NCBI RefSeq assembly: GCF_000720185.1
Contig: NZ_JOIY01000016.1
Coordinates: 1 to 64,000 of the forward strand
Reading direction: 5' to 3'
DNA from: Streptomyces sp. NRRL S-340
GTDB taxonomy: Bacteria; Actinomycetota; Actinomycetes; Streptomycetales; Streptomycetaceae
DNA length: 64,000 bases
A program made the translations under genes and the position numbers. A model generated the notes under the pieces. That model had not been told where the DNA came from. It worked only from the letters and a program-made list of their open reading frames with translations, and searched no databases. This document shows, one piece after another, positions 28,750 to 37,603 of the stretch (position 1 is its first letter; the number at the start of each line of letters is the position of its first letter).

Positions 28750-29804
28750 CCACCCCGCGCGGCGCGCACACCCGCCGCCGCCCCCTGACCGGGCCCGTCC
28801 TGAAGTCCCTCGTGTTCGTGATCGTCACCGCGCTGGCCACCACCGTCCTCGGACTGAGCGTCGCCAACCGGGGCGTCGGCGACGGCACCCGTTCCTACAA
28901 GGCCCTGTTCACCGACGTCACCGGCCTCGTCGACGGCGACAGCGTGCGCGTCTCGGGGGTGAAGGTCGGCGAGGTCACCGACGTACGCGTCGTGAACCAC
29001 CGCACCGCCCAGGTCACCTTCAGCGTCCGCGACGACCGCACCCTGCCCCGCTCCACGACCGCCGCCGTGAAGTACCTCAACATGGTCGGCCAGCGCTACA
29101 TCGCCCTGGACCGGGGCAGCGGGGACGTCGGCGGCACCCTCGCCTCCGGCGACACCATCCCGCTCGACCACACCGCGCCCGCCCTCGACCTGACCCTGCT
29201 CTTCAACGGCTTCAAGCCGCTGTTCGAGGGGCTCTCCCCGAAGGACGTCAACGAACTGGCCGGATCGATCGTGCAGGTCCTGCAGGGCGAGGGCGGCACC
29301 GTGGACAGCCTGATCCGGCACATCGGCTCGCTCAGCACCACCGTCGCCGCAAAGGACCAGGTCATCGGCGCGGTCGTGAAGAACCTCAACACCGTCCTGA
29401 CCACCCTCAACGAACGCGAGGCCGGCTTCGACGACCTCGTCGACACGCTCCGCAAGCTCGTCAGCGGCTTCAACGACGACCGCAGACCGCTGGGCCGGGC
29501 GGTGGCCGCCATGGGCGACCTGACCACCGTCACCGCGGGTCTCCTCCAGGACGGCCGCGCCCCCCTCAAGCAGGACATCGGCGAACTGGGCCGGCTCTCC
29601 GGCAACCTCGGCGACGCCACCGGCCGGATCGAGGACTTCCTGGCCAAGAGCCCCGCCAAGATGACCGCCCTGGCCCGGCTGTCCTCCTACGGATCCTGGT
29701 TCAACCTCTACCTGTGCGAGGCGCGCGTGAGCGGAGTCAGCACCTCCGACGGCTCCAGACCGCCGACCGGCATCGCCGTCACGGAACAGAGGTGCGGCAC
29801 ATGA
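28746..29804 (+). CDS. mceB: MceB family protein
   Basis: A 352-residue Mce protein starting at GTG 28746, which overlaps the mceA stop. The membrane segment (about 15-40; LKSLVFVIVTALATTVLGLSV) is followed by the MCE domain with VTGLVDGDSVRVSGVKVGEVTDV and YLNMVGQRYIALDRG. A helical region and the conserved end motif YGSWFNLYLCEARVSG follow; the WFNLYLC segment is typical of MceB/C proteins. The cytosolic start is Arg-rich. It overlaps mceC by ATGA. Confidence 0.93.
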   Translation: MTTPRGAHTRRRPLTGPVLKSLVFVIVTALATTVLGLSVANRGVGDGTRSYKALFTDVTGLVDGDSVRVSGVKVGEVTDVRVVNHRTAQVTFSVRDDRTLPRSTTAAVKYLNMVGQRYIALDRGSGDVGGTLASGDTIPLDHTAPALDLTLLFNGFKPLFEGLSPKDVNELAGSIVQVLQGEGGTVDSLIRHIGSLSTTVAAKDQVIGAVVKNLNTVLTTLNEREAGFDDLVDTLRKLVSGFNDDRRPLGRAVAAMGDLTTVTAGLLQDGRAPLKQDIGELGRLSGNLGDATGRIEDFLAKSPAKMTALARLSSYGSWFNLYLCEARVSGVSTSDGSRPPTGIAVTEQRCGT

Positions 29805-30898
29805 CCCTGCTGCAGCGCCCCCGCCCCGACGAGCGGGCCGTGCCGCCCCGCCGCGGCCGCCGTCCCCGCCTCAAGCCCGTCAAGGAACGCAACCCGATCG
29901 CCGTCGCCCTCGTCGGCCTGCTCCTGCTGGCGCTGCTCACCGTCTTCGCCTACAACGCCGACCGGCTCCCGCTGACCGGCGGCGGCACCACCTACAGCGC
30001 CGACTTCAGCGAGGCCGCCGGACTCGACAAGGGCGACGAGGTCCGCATCGCCGGCGTCAAGGTCGGCAAGGTCACCGGAGTCTCCCTGGACCGCGGCAGG
30101 GTGAAGGTCAGCTTCGAGACCAAGGGCGCCTGGATCGGCGACCGCACCACCGCCGCCATCGCCATCAAGACCCTCCTCGGCGACAAGTACCTGGCACTCG
30201 ACCCGCTCGGCACCGCCCGCCAGGACCCCGGCAGCCGGATCCCGCTGACCCGCACCACCTCTCCGTACGACGTCACCCAGGCCTTCCAGGACCTCAGCTC
30301 CACCGTCGACCAGATCGACACCCAGCAGCTCGCCAAGAGCTTCGAGACCATCTCGCAGACCTTCAAGGACTCGCCGCCCGCCGTCCGCAACGCCGCCACC
30401 GGCCTGTCCGCCCTGTCGAAGTCCGTCTCCAAGCGCGACGCGGAACTCTCCGAACTCCTCCAGGGCAGCGCCCGCTTCACCCAGACCCTGAAGAACAAGA
30501 AGTCCAGCTTCGAGACGCTCATCGAGGACGGCGGCTCCCTGCTCGGCGAACTCAAGGACCGCCGCGACGCCATCCGCGCCCTGCTCACCGGCAGCAGGGC
30601 GCTCGCCACCCAGCTCAGCGGCCTGGTCCAGGACAACGACCGGCAACTCGGCCCCACCCTCAAGGCACTCGGCCGCGTCACCGACGTCCTCGCGAAGAAC
30701 AACACCCAGCTCGACAAGACCCTGGCCCTGGTCGGCCCGTACTACCGCCTCGTCGGCAACACCCTGGGCAACGGGCGCTGGTTCGACAGCTACCTGTGCG
30801 GGGTCGTCCCCCGCGACTACCTGCCCGCCGGGTCCCAGCCCAGGACCGGATGCATGCCGCCGAAGCAGGCCGCGCCGGCCCAGGGGAGCGGAGAGTGA
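29801..30898 (+). CDS. mceC: MceC family protein
   Basis: A 365-residue Mce protein starting at ATG 29801 (ATGA overlap). A basic N-terminal stretch of about 30 residues precedes the membrane segment (IAVALVGLLLLALLTVFAYNA). The MCE domain shows AAGLDKGDEVRIAGVKVGKVTGVSL and TLLGDKYLALDPLG. A long helical domain follows and the end motif NGRWFDSYLCGVVP matches that of MceB. It overlaps mceD. Confidence 0.93.
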   Translation: MTLLQRPRPDERAVPPRRGRRPRLKPVKERNPIAVALVGLLLLALLTVFAYNADRLPLTGGGTTYSADFSEAAGLDKGDEVRIAGVKVGKVTGVSLDRGRVKVSFETKGAWIGDRTTAAIAIKTLLGDKYLALDPLGTARQDPGSRIPLTRTTSPYDVTQAFQDLSSTVDQIDTQQLAKSFETISQTFKDSPPAVRNAATGLSALSKSVSKRDAELSELLQGSARFTQTLKNKKSSFETLIEDGGSLLGELKDRRDAIRALLTGSRALATQLSGLVQDNDRQLGPTLKALGRVTDVLAKNNTQLDKTLALVGPYYRLVGNTLGNGRWFDSYLCGVVPRDYLPAGSQPRTGCMPPKQAAPAQGSGE

Positions 30899-31929
30899 TG
30901 AGCACACGCAGGAAACTCCTCGCCGCGGCCGTCGCCCTGGTCGTCGTCGCCGCGGGACTCGCCGTCGCCCGCGTCCTGGACTCCGGCGGAACCCGGCTGA
31001 CCGCCTACTTCGACCGCGCGGTCGGCATCTACGCCGGCTCCGACCTGCGCATCCTCGGCGTACGGGCCGGAGAGGTGAAGTCCGTACGGCCCCAGGGCAC
31101 CCAGGTGCGGGTGGAACTCGCACTCGACGACGGCGTCCAGGTCCCCGAGGGGGCACGCGCCGTGATCGTCGCGCCGAGCGTCGTCGCCGACCGCTTCGTG
31201 CAGCTCACCCCCGCCTACCGGTTCGGACCCGCCCTCGCGGACGGCGCCGTGCTGCCCGCCTCCCGCAACCGCACCCCCGTCGAGATCGACCAGCTCTACG
31301 CCTCGATCACCGACCTCGGCAAGGCACTCGGGCCCGACGGCGCCAACTCCACCGGCGCCCTGTCCGACCTGCTGAGGACCGGCGCCGCCAACCTCGACGG
31401 CAACGGCAGGGCCATCGGCGACAGCATCGAGCAGTTCGGCAAGGCCGCCAAGACCCTCAACGGCTCCAGCGACGACCTGTTCGCCACCCTCAGCAGGCTC
31501 CAGACCTTCACCACCATGCTGAAGGACAAGGACGCCGACGTCCGCACCGCCCAGGAACGGCTCGACACCGTCGTCGGTTTCTTCGCCGACAACAAGAACG
31601 ACCTCGCCGGGGCGCTCGCCGAACTCGGCAGGGCGCTCGGCCAGGTCAAGCAGTTCATCCAGGACAACCGGGGCGAACTGAAGAAGAACGTCGACAAGCT
31701 GGTGCCCATCACCCAGACACTGGTACGGCAGCGGGCCTCGCTCGCCGAGGCACTGGACGTCGCACCGCTGGCCGCGAGCAACGTCGTGAACGCCTACGAC
31801 ACCGACCACCGCACCCTCGACGGCCGCGCCGACCTCAACGAGATCAGCATGGGCGGTCCGCTGCTGCCGTTGCCGGCCACCGGTGGCACCGCGGCCACGG
31901 ACGGCGCCCCGGGGAAGGGGGAGAGGTGA
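30898..31929 (+). CDS. mceD: MceD family protein
   Basis: A 343-residue Mce protein. ATG 30898 shares its A with the mceC stop; an in-frame GTG three bases earlier is an alternative. The membrane anchor is short (about 5-24) and the MCE domain contains VGIYAGSDLRILGVRAGEVKSVRPQG. The C-terminal half is helical with Asn/Asp/Lys-rich heptads and ends in a short Gly-rich tail. It overlaps mceE by GTGA. Confidence 0.92.
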   Translation: MSTRRKLLAAAVALVVVAAGLAVARVLDSGGTRLTAYFDRAVGIYAGSDLRILGVRAGEVKSVRPQGTQVRVELALDDGVQVPEGARAVIVAPSVVADRFVQLTPAYRFGPALADGAVLPASRNRTPVEIDQLYASITDLGKALGPDGANSTGALSDLLRTGAANLDGNGRAIGDSIEQFGKAAKTLNGSSDDLFATLSRLQTFTTMLKDKDADVRTAQERLDTVVGFFADNKNDLAGALAELGRALGQVKQFIQDNRGELKKNVDKLVPITQTLVRQRASLAEALDVAPLAASNVVNAYDTDHRTLDGRADLNEISMGGPLLPLPATGGTAATDGAPGKGER

Positions 31930-33188
31930 AGCGCTCCATCCGCACCGGCGGCGCGGCCCTCGGAGCCGGGGCGGCCGGACTGATCGCCCTGGCCCTCGGG
32001 TTCGCGCTGGCCCTCGGCGCGTTCTCGGTCACCGCCCCCCGCTTCGACGGCATCGAGGACCTCCCGCTGCCCGGCGGCGCCGACCTCGGCTCCCACCCCT
32101 ACACCGTCACCGCCGAACTCGACGACGTCCTCAGCCTCGTCCCGCAGGCCGCGGTCAAGGTCGACGACGTCGCCGTCGGCCGGGTCACCGCCATCCGCCT
32201 CGACGGCTGGAAGGCCCGCGTCACCATGAAGATCAACGGCGATGTGCGGCTGCCCGCCGACGCCGGCGCCCGCCTGGAACAGTCCAGCCTGCTCGGCGAG
32301 AAGTACGTCCAGCTCGTCGCCCCCGCCAAGGAGACCGGCAGCGGGCACCTCACCGACGGCAGCGAGATCCCGATCACCCGCACCGGCCGCAACACCGAGG
32401 TCGAGGAGGTGTTCGGCGCGCTGTCCCTGCTCCTCAACGGCGGCGGAGTCAACCAGCTCAAGACCATCACCAGGGAACTGAACACCGCCATCGGCGGCCG
32501 CGAACCCGAGGTCCGCTCCATGCTCCGGCGCGTCGACACGCTCGTCACCGACCTCGACCGGCACCGCGGCGACATCACCGACGCCCTCGACAGCGTCAAC
32601 CGGCTCGCCGCCACCCTCGCCCACCGCAGGACCGACGTACAGACCGTCCTCACGGGCCTCTCACCCGGCCTGAAGACCCTGGACGAGCAGCGCGGCGCCC
32701 TGCTGACGATGCTGCGCTCCCTCGACACGCTGTCCGGCGTCGCCGTCTCCACCATCAACGCCGGCAAGGACGACATGGTCGCCGACCTGAAGGCGCTCGC
32801 GCCCACCCTGAAGACCCTCGCGGACGCGGGCGCCGACCTGCCCGACTCGCTCCAGGTGCTGCTGACCTACCCGTTCACCGACGAGGTGCTGCGGGGCGTC
32901 AAGGGCGACTACCTCAACGTGTACCTGAACATGGTCGCCCTGCCGGGTACGCAGATCATCCCGGCCCTGGTGCCGCAGGCCGGCTCCTCACCGTCGCCTT
33001 CCGCCCCCGCGGCGGCCGGCGCCCGCGACGCGAGCGGCCGGACACCGGCCGCCGCGCGGACCGGGACCGCCGCGGGGAGCGGGAAGGCCACCGCCGGGTC
33101 CGCGGCGGCCACCCAGGGCTCCCCGACGGCACCGCTGCCCCTGCCGTCCGTCCCCACCCCGGCCCAGGACGGAGGCCGCCAGCAGTGA
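31926..33188 (+). CDS. mceE: MceE family protein without a lipobox
   Basis: A 420-residue Mce protein starting at GTG 31926. The first segment (about 9-36) is hydrophobic, but no Cys follows it, so the lipobox typical of mycobacterial MceE (LprK type) is absent. The MCE domain runs from about 55 to 140 with VPQAAVKVDDVAVGRVTAI and SSLLGEKYVQL. A helical region and the end motif GVKGDYLNVYLNMV follow, then an Ala/Pro/Ser-rich tail of about 75 residues. It is presumably held in the membrane by its N-terminal segment. Confidence 0.9.
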   Translation: MKRSIRTGGAALGAGAAGLIALALGFALALGAFSVTAPRFDGIEDLPLPGGADLGSHPYTVTAELDDVLSLVPQAAVKVDDVAVGRVTAIRLDGWKARVTMKINGDVRLPADAGARLEQSSLLGEKYVQLVAPAKETGSGHLTDGSEIPITRTGRNTEVEEVFGALSLLLNGGGVNQLKTITRELNTAIGGREPEVRSMLRRVDTLVTDLDRHRGDITDALDSVNRLAATLAHRRTDVQTVLTGLSPGLKTLDEQRGALLTMLRSLDTLSGVAVSTINAGKDDMVADLKALAPTLKTLADAGADLPDSLQVLLTYPFTDEVLRGVKGDYLNVYLNMVALPGTQIIPALVPQAGSSPSPSAPAAAGARDASGRTPAAARTGTAAGSGKATAGSAAATQGSPTAPLPLPSVPTPAQDGGRQQ

Positions 33189-34495
33189 TCACCCTCGCCG
33201 TGCGCCTGAAGAACCTCGCCTTCCTCGTCATCGCCGTCCTCGTCCTCGGCTTCGTCGGCATCCGCTACGCCGACCTGGGCCGCTACGTCGGCATCGCCGA
33301 CTACTACACCGTGGACGTGCAACTCCCGCGTACGGGCGGGCTGTTCACCCACTCCGACGTCACCTACCGCGGCGTCTCGGTGGGCCGGGTCGGCCCGATC
33401 GACCTCACCGGGGACGGCGTCGTCGCCGAACTGCGCATCAAGAAGTCCGCCCCGCGCATCCCCGCCGACACCCGGGCCGTCGTCGCCGGGCTGTCCGCCG
33501 TCGGCGAGCAGTACATCGACCTGCGGCCCCAGGGCGACGGCGGCCCCTACCTCGCCGACGGCGCCCGCATCGAACAGTCCGACACCCAGGTCCCCGCCCC
33601 CGTCACCGACGTCCTCACCAGCGTGAACGACCTGACCAAGTCGGTACCGCTGGACGACCTGCGCACCGTCGTCGACGAGTTCGGCAAGGCCTTCGAGGGC
33701 CACGGCGACGACCTCCAGGTCCTCCTGGACAACGGCAGCGAGTTCGTCCGGGCCGCCGACCGCAACCTGCCCGCCACCACCCGCCTCATCGACGACGGCG
33801 AGACGGTCCTGCGCACCCAGGCCGAAGAAGGGCGCGCCGTACGGGACTTCGCCACCGGCGCCAGGGAACTCGCCCGCACCCTCAAGGGATCCGACGCCGA
33901 CCTGCGCCGGCTGCTCACCGTCGCGCCCGACGCCGCCACCCAGATCAGCGGCGTGCTGCGGGACCTCGACCCCAGCCTGGGCGTGGTCCTCGCCAACCTG
34001 CTCACCACCTCCGAGGTCGCCGTCACCCGGCAGCACGGCATCGAGGAACTGCTCGTGAAGTACCCGGCGGCCGTCGCCGCCGGAGCCACCGCCGTCGACG
34101 GAGGAAAACTGAACCTCGGCATGGCCGTCACCTTCTTCAAACCCCTGCCCTGCACCGCCGGTTACGGCGCAACCCGCTACCGCAACGGCCTCGATCTCGG
34201 CACCGCTCCCGCACTCAACACCGGCGCCTCGTGCACCGCCCCTGCCTCCAGCGGCATCGGCGTACGGGGCTCGGCGAACGCCCCGGGCGGCGGCGCGGTG
34301 CCCGACCCGGCCGCGCCCGCCTCCCTGCCCTCCGGCAGCGGCGCGCGGACCACCGCCGACGGCACGGCGGGCACGGGCGCGGCGGGCCCGCTCCCCGCAC
34401 CCCTGCCGGGCGCGCTCGCCCTGCCGGGCGTCGGCGACGGTTCCCCGGCCGGCCTGGCGGGCCTGCTCGCCCCGGCCGGCGGAGGTGACCGGTGA
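33185..34495 (+). CDS. mceF: MceF family protein
   Basis: A 436-residue Mce protein starting at GTG 33185, overlapping the mceE stop. The membrane segment (about 9-27; LAFLVIAVLVLGFVGIRYADLG) leads into the MCE domain (LPRTGGLFTHSDVTYRGVSVGRVGPIDL) and a helical region. The C-terminal 100 residues are Gly/Ala/Pro-rich and low in complexity. This completes the hexamer set MceA-F. It overlaps the first Mce-associated gene by GTGA. Confidence 0.92.
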   Translation: MITLAVRLKNLAFLVIAVLVLGFVGIRYADLGRYVGIADYYTVDVQLPRTGGLFTHSDVTYRGVSVGRVGPIDLTGDGVVAELRIKKSAPRIPADTRAVVAGLSAVGEQYIDLRPQGDGGPYLADGARIEQSDTQVPAPVTDVLTSVNDLTKSVPLDDLRTVVDEFGKAFEGHGDDLQVLLDNGSEFVRAADRNLPATTRLIDDGETVLRTQAEEGRAVRDFATGARELARTLKGSDADLRRLLTVAPDAATQISGVLRDLDPSLGVVLANLLTTSEVAVTRQHGIEELLVKYPAAVAAGATAVDGGKLNLGMAVTFFKPLPCTAGYGATRYRNGLDLGTAPALNTGASCTAPASSGIGVRGSANAPGGGAVPDPAAPASLPSGSGARTTADGTAGTGAAGPLPAPLPGALALPGVGDGSPAGLAGLLAPAGGGDR

Positions 34496-35010
34496 GGCGG
34501 GCCCGCGCCCTGGCCGGCGCCGGACTGACGCTGGCGCTCGCCTTCTGCGGCACGGGCGCGTGGACGTACGCGCAGGCCCGCGGCGACGACTCGCTCGCCT
34601 ACGGCCGCCAGCGAGATGCGGCACTCGCCGACGGACGCGGCGCCCTCGCCGTCCTCACCACCCTCGACGCCTCCTCGCCGCAGAGGGCGAAGGCGGGCAT
34701 CCGGGCCTGGCGCGACGCCTCGACCGGCCCGCTCCAGGACGAACTGGGCCGCACCGCGCCCAGGACGGGCGCCTCGGCGCGCGGCACCGTCACCGACGCC
34801 GCGGTCACGGCGCTCGACACCCGGGCGGGCACCGCGAAACTCATCGCGACGGTCCGGGTGGACGTCACCCCGGCCGGGTCGGGGACGCCGACCACGGACC
34901 GCAAGCGCCTGGAAGCGGTCCTGCTGCGCACCGGTGACGACGAGTGGAAGGTCAAGGCGCTGGACGCGGTGCCGCTCGCACGGACGGCGGGGGAGGGCGA
35001 GGGCCGATGA
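34492..35010 (+). CDS. Mce-associated membrane protein 1
   Basis: A 172-residue protein with one N-terminal membrane segment (about 4-24) and an extracytoplasmic domain of the Mce-associated (Mas) kind: YGRQRDAALADGRGALAVLTTLD and VTALDTRAGTAKLIATVRVDVTP. Its fold is probably the NTF2-like domain of this group. It starts at GTG 34492 and overlaps the second Mas gene by ATGA. Family members are thought to stabilise the Mce complex. Confidence 0.85.
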   Translation: MRRARALAGAGLTLALAFCGTGAWTYAQARGDDSLAYGRQRDAALADGRGALAVLTTLDASSPQRAKAGIRAWRDASTGPLQDELGRTAPRTGASARGTVTDAAVTALDTRAGTAKLIATVRVDVTPAGSGTPTTDRKRLEAVLLRTGDDEWKVKALDAVPLARTAGEGEGR

Positions 35011-35978
35011 CACGGCTGCTGCGCAAGGACCGCCAGGAGCGGGGACACGGGGAGCGGGCGGGGCAGGGGCGCGCGGGGGACGCCCCGCAGGAGAAGGCAA
35101 CGTCCGGCACCGAGGAGGACGAAGCGCTCGGCGCCGAGGACGAGAAAGTGTCCGGCGCCGGGGAGAAGGAAGCGCTCGGCGCCGAGGAGGAAACGCTCGG
35201 CGCCGAGGAGGGGAAGGCTTCCGGTACCGAGGAGAACGCGCCTTGCGCCGAGGAGGAGAACGCGTCCGGCGCCGAGGAGGGGGACGCCTCCGGTACCGAG
35301 GGAAACGCGCCCGGCACCGAGGAGGGGAAGGCTCCCGGCACCGAGGGGGACGCGCCTGGCGTCCAGAAGGGGAACGCGCTCGGCGCCGAGGAGGGAAACG
35401 CGTCCGGCGCCGAGCAGGAGACCGCGTCCGGTGCCGAAGGGCCCGACGCGGACGGGGCACCCGCACGCCGGTCCCGGCGCCGGACGCTTCGCCGGGCCGC
35501 CCTCGCGGCGAGCGCGCTCGTCCTCCTCCTCGCGGGCGGCGGCTTCTTCTACGGCGCCCACCAGCTGCGCTCCGCACCCTCCGCCCGGAACACCGCCCTG
35601 ACCGACGACGAGGCCACCACCCGGGTCGCCGGGGACGTGGGCAACGACCTCGCCCGCGTCTTCTCGTACACCCCGGACGGCCTCGACGCCACCGAGCGTT
35701 CCGCGCGGTCCGTGCTCACCGGGAAGGCGGCCCGCCAGTACACCGGACTCGTCGGCCGGATCCGGGCGGACGTCGCCAGGGAGCGGGTGACCCTGAGCAC
35801 CCAGGCCGTACGCGTCGGGGTCGTGGAACTCCACGGCGACGAAGCGGAGTTGCTGGTCTTCCTGGACCAGGTGTCCCGCCGGGGCAAGGGCAAGGCGTCG
35901 GCCGCGGCGGCCCAGCTGGCGGTCACCGCCCGACGGGAGGGGGACCAGTGGCGGATCGTCGACCTCCAGACCCGCTGA
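35007..35978 (+). CDS. Mce-associated membrane protein 2 with acidic repeat tail
   Basis: A 323-residue protein. The C-terminal part is a normal Mas domain: a membrane segment (about 163-185) and an extracellular domain (TALTDDEATTRVAGDVGNDLARVFSYTPDGLDATERSARSVL). The N-terminal cytoplasmic part is unusual: residues 36-143 are 14 tandem units of seven or eight residues with consensus EEGNASGA/EEGKASGT, very acidic and low in hydrophobic residues. An Arg-rich stretch (ARRSRRRTLRRA) separates the repeats from the membrane. ATG 35007 overlaps the previous stop. The repeat may act as a charged cytoplasmic spacer or binding arm; that is inference. Confidence 0.85.
   Translation: MTRLLRKDRQERGHGERAGQGRAGDAPQEKATSGTEEDEALGAEDEKVSGAGEKEALGAEEETLGAEEGKASGTEENAPCAEEENASGAEEGDASGTEGNAPGTEEGKAPGTEGDAPGVQKGNALGAEEGNASGAEQETASGAEGPDADGAPARRSRRRTLRRAALAASALVLLLAGGGFFYGAHQLRSAPSARNTALTDDEATTRVAGDVGNDLARVFSYTPDGLDATERSARSVLTGKAARQYTGLVGRIRADVARERVTLSTQAVRVGVVELHGDEAELLVFLDQVSRRGKGKASAAAAQLAVTARREGDQWRIVDLQTR
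35112..35435 (+). repeat. 14-unit 24/21-bp coding repeat
   Basis: Ten units of 24 bp and four of 21 bp in tandem, typified by gaggaggggaaggcttccgg. All unit lengths are multiples of three, so gain or loss of units keeps the frame. Each encodes E-E-x-x-A-x-G-A/T. Confidence 0.95.
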
Positions 35979-36004
35979 CGGCACACGCGAGACGGGAGCA
36001 CCCC

Positions 36005-36550
36005 ATGAAACGCACGGTCCGCACCCTGCCGGCCGGACTGCGCGCACTGTACGCGGCGGCCCTCGCTCTCACCCTCCTCGCGGGCGGATTCGCGGCGTGG
36101 GCGGGCTGGGACTGGTACGGGGCCGCGCACGACGACTCGGCGGCGTACGCGGTCCAGCGGGACCAGGCGCTCGCCGCCGGGGAGCAGGCCGTCGAGAACC
36201 TGAACACCCTCGACCACCGCAGCGTCGACCGCGGCCTCGACCTGTGGGAGTCCTCGACGACCGGCGACCTGCACGACCAACTGGTCGCGGGGCGCAAGGA
36301 GTTCACCGCACAGGTGAAGACGGCGAAGACCGTCACCACGGCCCGGGTGCTCTCCGGTGCCGTCTCCGAACTCGACGACCGGGCCGGCCGGGCCCGGGTG
36401 CTCGTCGCGCTGCGGGTGACGGTGAAGGCGCCCGGCGGCCAGAGCACCGACAAGGACAGCCGCATGCTCGGCGAACTCACCCGCACCGGCGGCGGATGGA
36501 AGCTGAGCGCCCTGGGCCAGGCCCCCGTGGGCGGCACGTCAGCCGGCTGA
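36005..36550 (+). CDS. Mce-associated membrane protein 3
   Basis: A 181-residue Mas protein very similar in design to the first: membrane segment (about 12-34) and domain YAVQRDQALAAGEQAVENLNTLDHRSVDRGLDLWESS, then VSELDDRAGRARVLVALRVTVKAPGG. The pairing of the first and third proteins suggests an ancient duplication. ATG 36005 is 26 bp after the second Mas stop, with GGGAG upstream. Confidence 0.85.
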   Translation: MKRTVRTLPAGLRALYAAALALTLLAGGFAAWAGWDWYGAAHDDSAAYAVQRDQALAAGEQAVENLNTLDHRSVDRGLDLWESSTTGDLHDQLVAGRKEFTAQVKTAKTVTTARVLSGAVSELDDRAGRARVLVALRVTVKAPGGQSTDKDSRMLGELTRTGGGWKLSALGQAPVGGTSAG

Positions 36551-36600
36551 CCCGGCCCGCAGCCGCGGCAGCGGCCGGGCGCACGAGAGGACGACACCCG

Positions 36601-37539
36601 ATGCCCACGACCCGCCACCACATCAACCGCCAGCGCCGCCGCCAGGCGCGTGAACCGCGGCCCCAGACCCCGGAGGTCCGGTCGCGGACGGCGGCCCCAG
36701 CGGCGGACGACCCGGGAGCACCCGGGAGCGGACGGCCCCGCAGCGGTGTCGCCGTGCTCCCCGCCCGAGCCTCCTCCGCCGTCTCCCCGCCCCGCAAGAC
36801 CGAACGCGCGGCGCCGGTGAAACAGGCGGCGGACGCGGCGCGGGACGCCGCCCCCGGGGCGGCACCGGACCCGGATCCGGTCACGGAGACGGACACGGAA
36901 GCGGGCCCGGAACCGGTCCCGGGACCGGACACGGACGCCGGCACCACGAGCCGCCGTCCCCGCACGCGCCGGTCCCCTGCGCTGGTCGTGCTGTGCCTGC
37001 TGACCCTCGTCCTCGGCGGCTTCGCCGGGTGGGCGCACGGGCGCGCCCAGAGCCTGCGGGACGATGCGGCGGTCCGCAACACCGCCCTGACCGACCCCGC
37101 CCGCACGAGCGAGATCAAGCGGCAGACGGAGAAGGCGGTCGCCGCGCTCTTCTCCTACGACCACGCCGACCCCGCCGCCTACGACAAGGCCGTGAAGACC
37201 CTGCTCACGGGCAAGGCCGTGGCGCAGCACCGGGCCCTGCTCGACAGCGTGCGCACCCGTGCCGACCAGCAGAAGGCGGTCATCACCACCACGGTCACCG
37301 ACAGCGCGGTGGAGCGCGTCGACGGCGACCGGGCCCGGGTCCTGGTCTACGCGGACCAGAGCAGCGTCAGCACCGCCGGGAGCAAGGCCGGCACCAGGGG
37401 CGCCGAGGGCGGCCGGGGAGCGCAGGGCAAGCAGGCGGCGCAGGACCAGGGGACGTACGCAGGCGCCATGTTCGCCGTCGACGTCGTACTGCGGGACGGG
37501 CACTGGCTCGTCTCCGGCATCGACACGTTCGGCCGCTGA
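36601..37539 (+). CDS. Mce-associated membrane protein 4
   Basis: A 312-residue Mas protein with a long (about 125 residue) Pro/Ala/Asp-rich cytoplasmic N-terminus, a membrane segment (about 127-145; LVVLCLLTLVLGGFAGWAHG) and an extracellular domain with RNTALTDPARTSEIKRQTEKAVAALFSYD. The ALTD and LLTGKA motifs match the second Mas protein, so proteins two and four form a second similar pair. GAGAGGA precedes ATG 36601. Confidence 0.85.
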   Translation: MPTTRHHINRQRRRQAREPRPQTPEVRSRTAAPAADDPGAPGSGRPRSGVAVLPARASSAVSPPRKTERAAPVKQAADAARDAAPGAAPDPDPVTETDTEAGPEPVPGPDTDAGTTSRRPRTRRSPALVVLCLLTLVLGGFAGWAHGRAQSLRDDAAVRNTALTDPARTSEIKRQTEKAVAALFSYDHADPAAYDKAVKTLLTGKAVAQHRALLDSVRTRADQQKAVITTTVTDSAVERVDGDRARVLVYADQSSVSTAGSKAGTRGAEGGRGAQGKQAAQDQGTYAGAMFAVDVVLRDGHWLVSGIDTFGR

Positions 37540-37603
37540 GGAGCACCCGCCCCGCCGAAGACCTTCCGGGCCCACCGCGGCCCACCGACAGGGAGTGACA
37601 GCC

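Noticed and set aside
31883..33184. Upstream extension of the mceF frame
   Set aside because: It is an Arg-rich shadow of mceE. The GTG at 33185 gives the same overlap as its neighbours and begins the membrane segment.
35112..35435. Sequencing or assembly artefact in the acidic repeat
   Set aside because: All 14 units are multiples of three and differ from one another, and the frame stays intact into a normal Mas domain.
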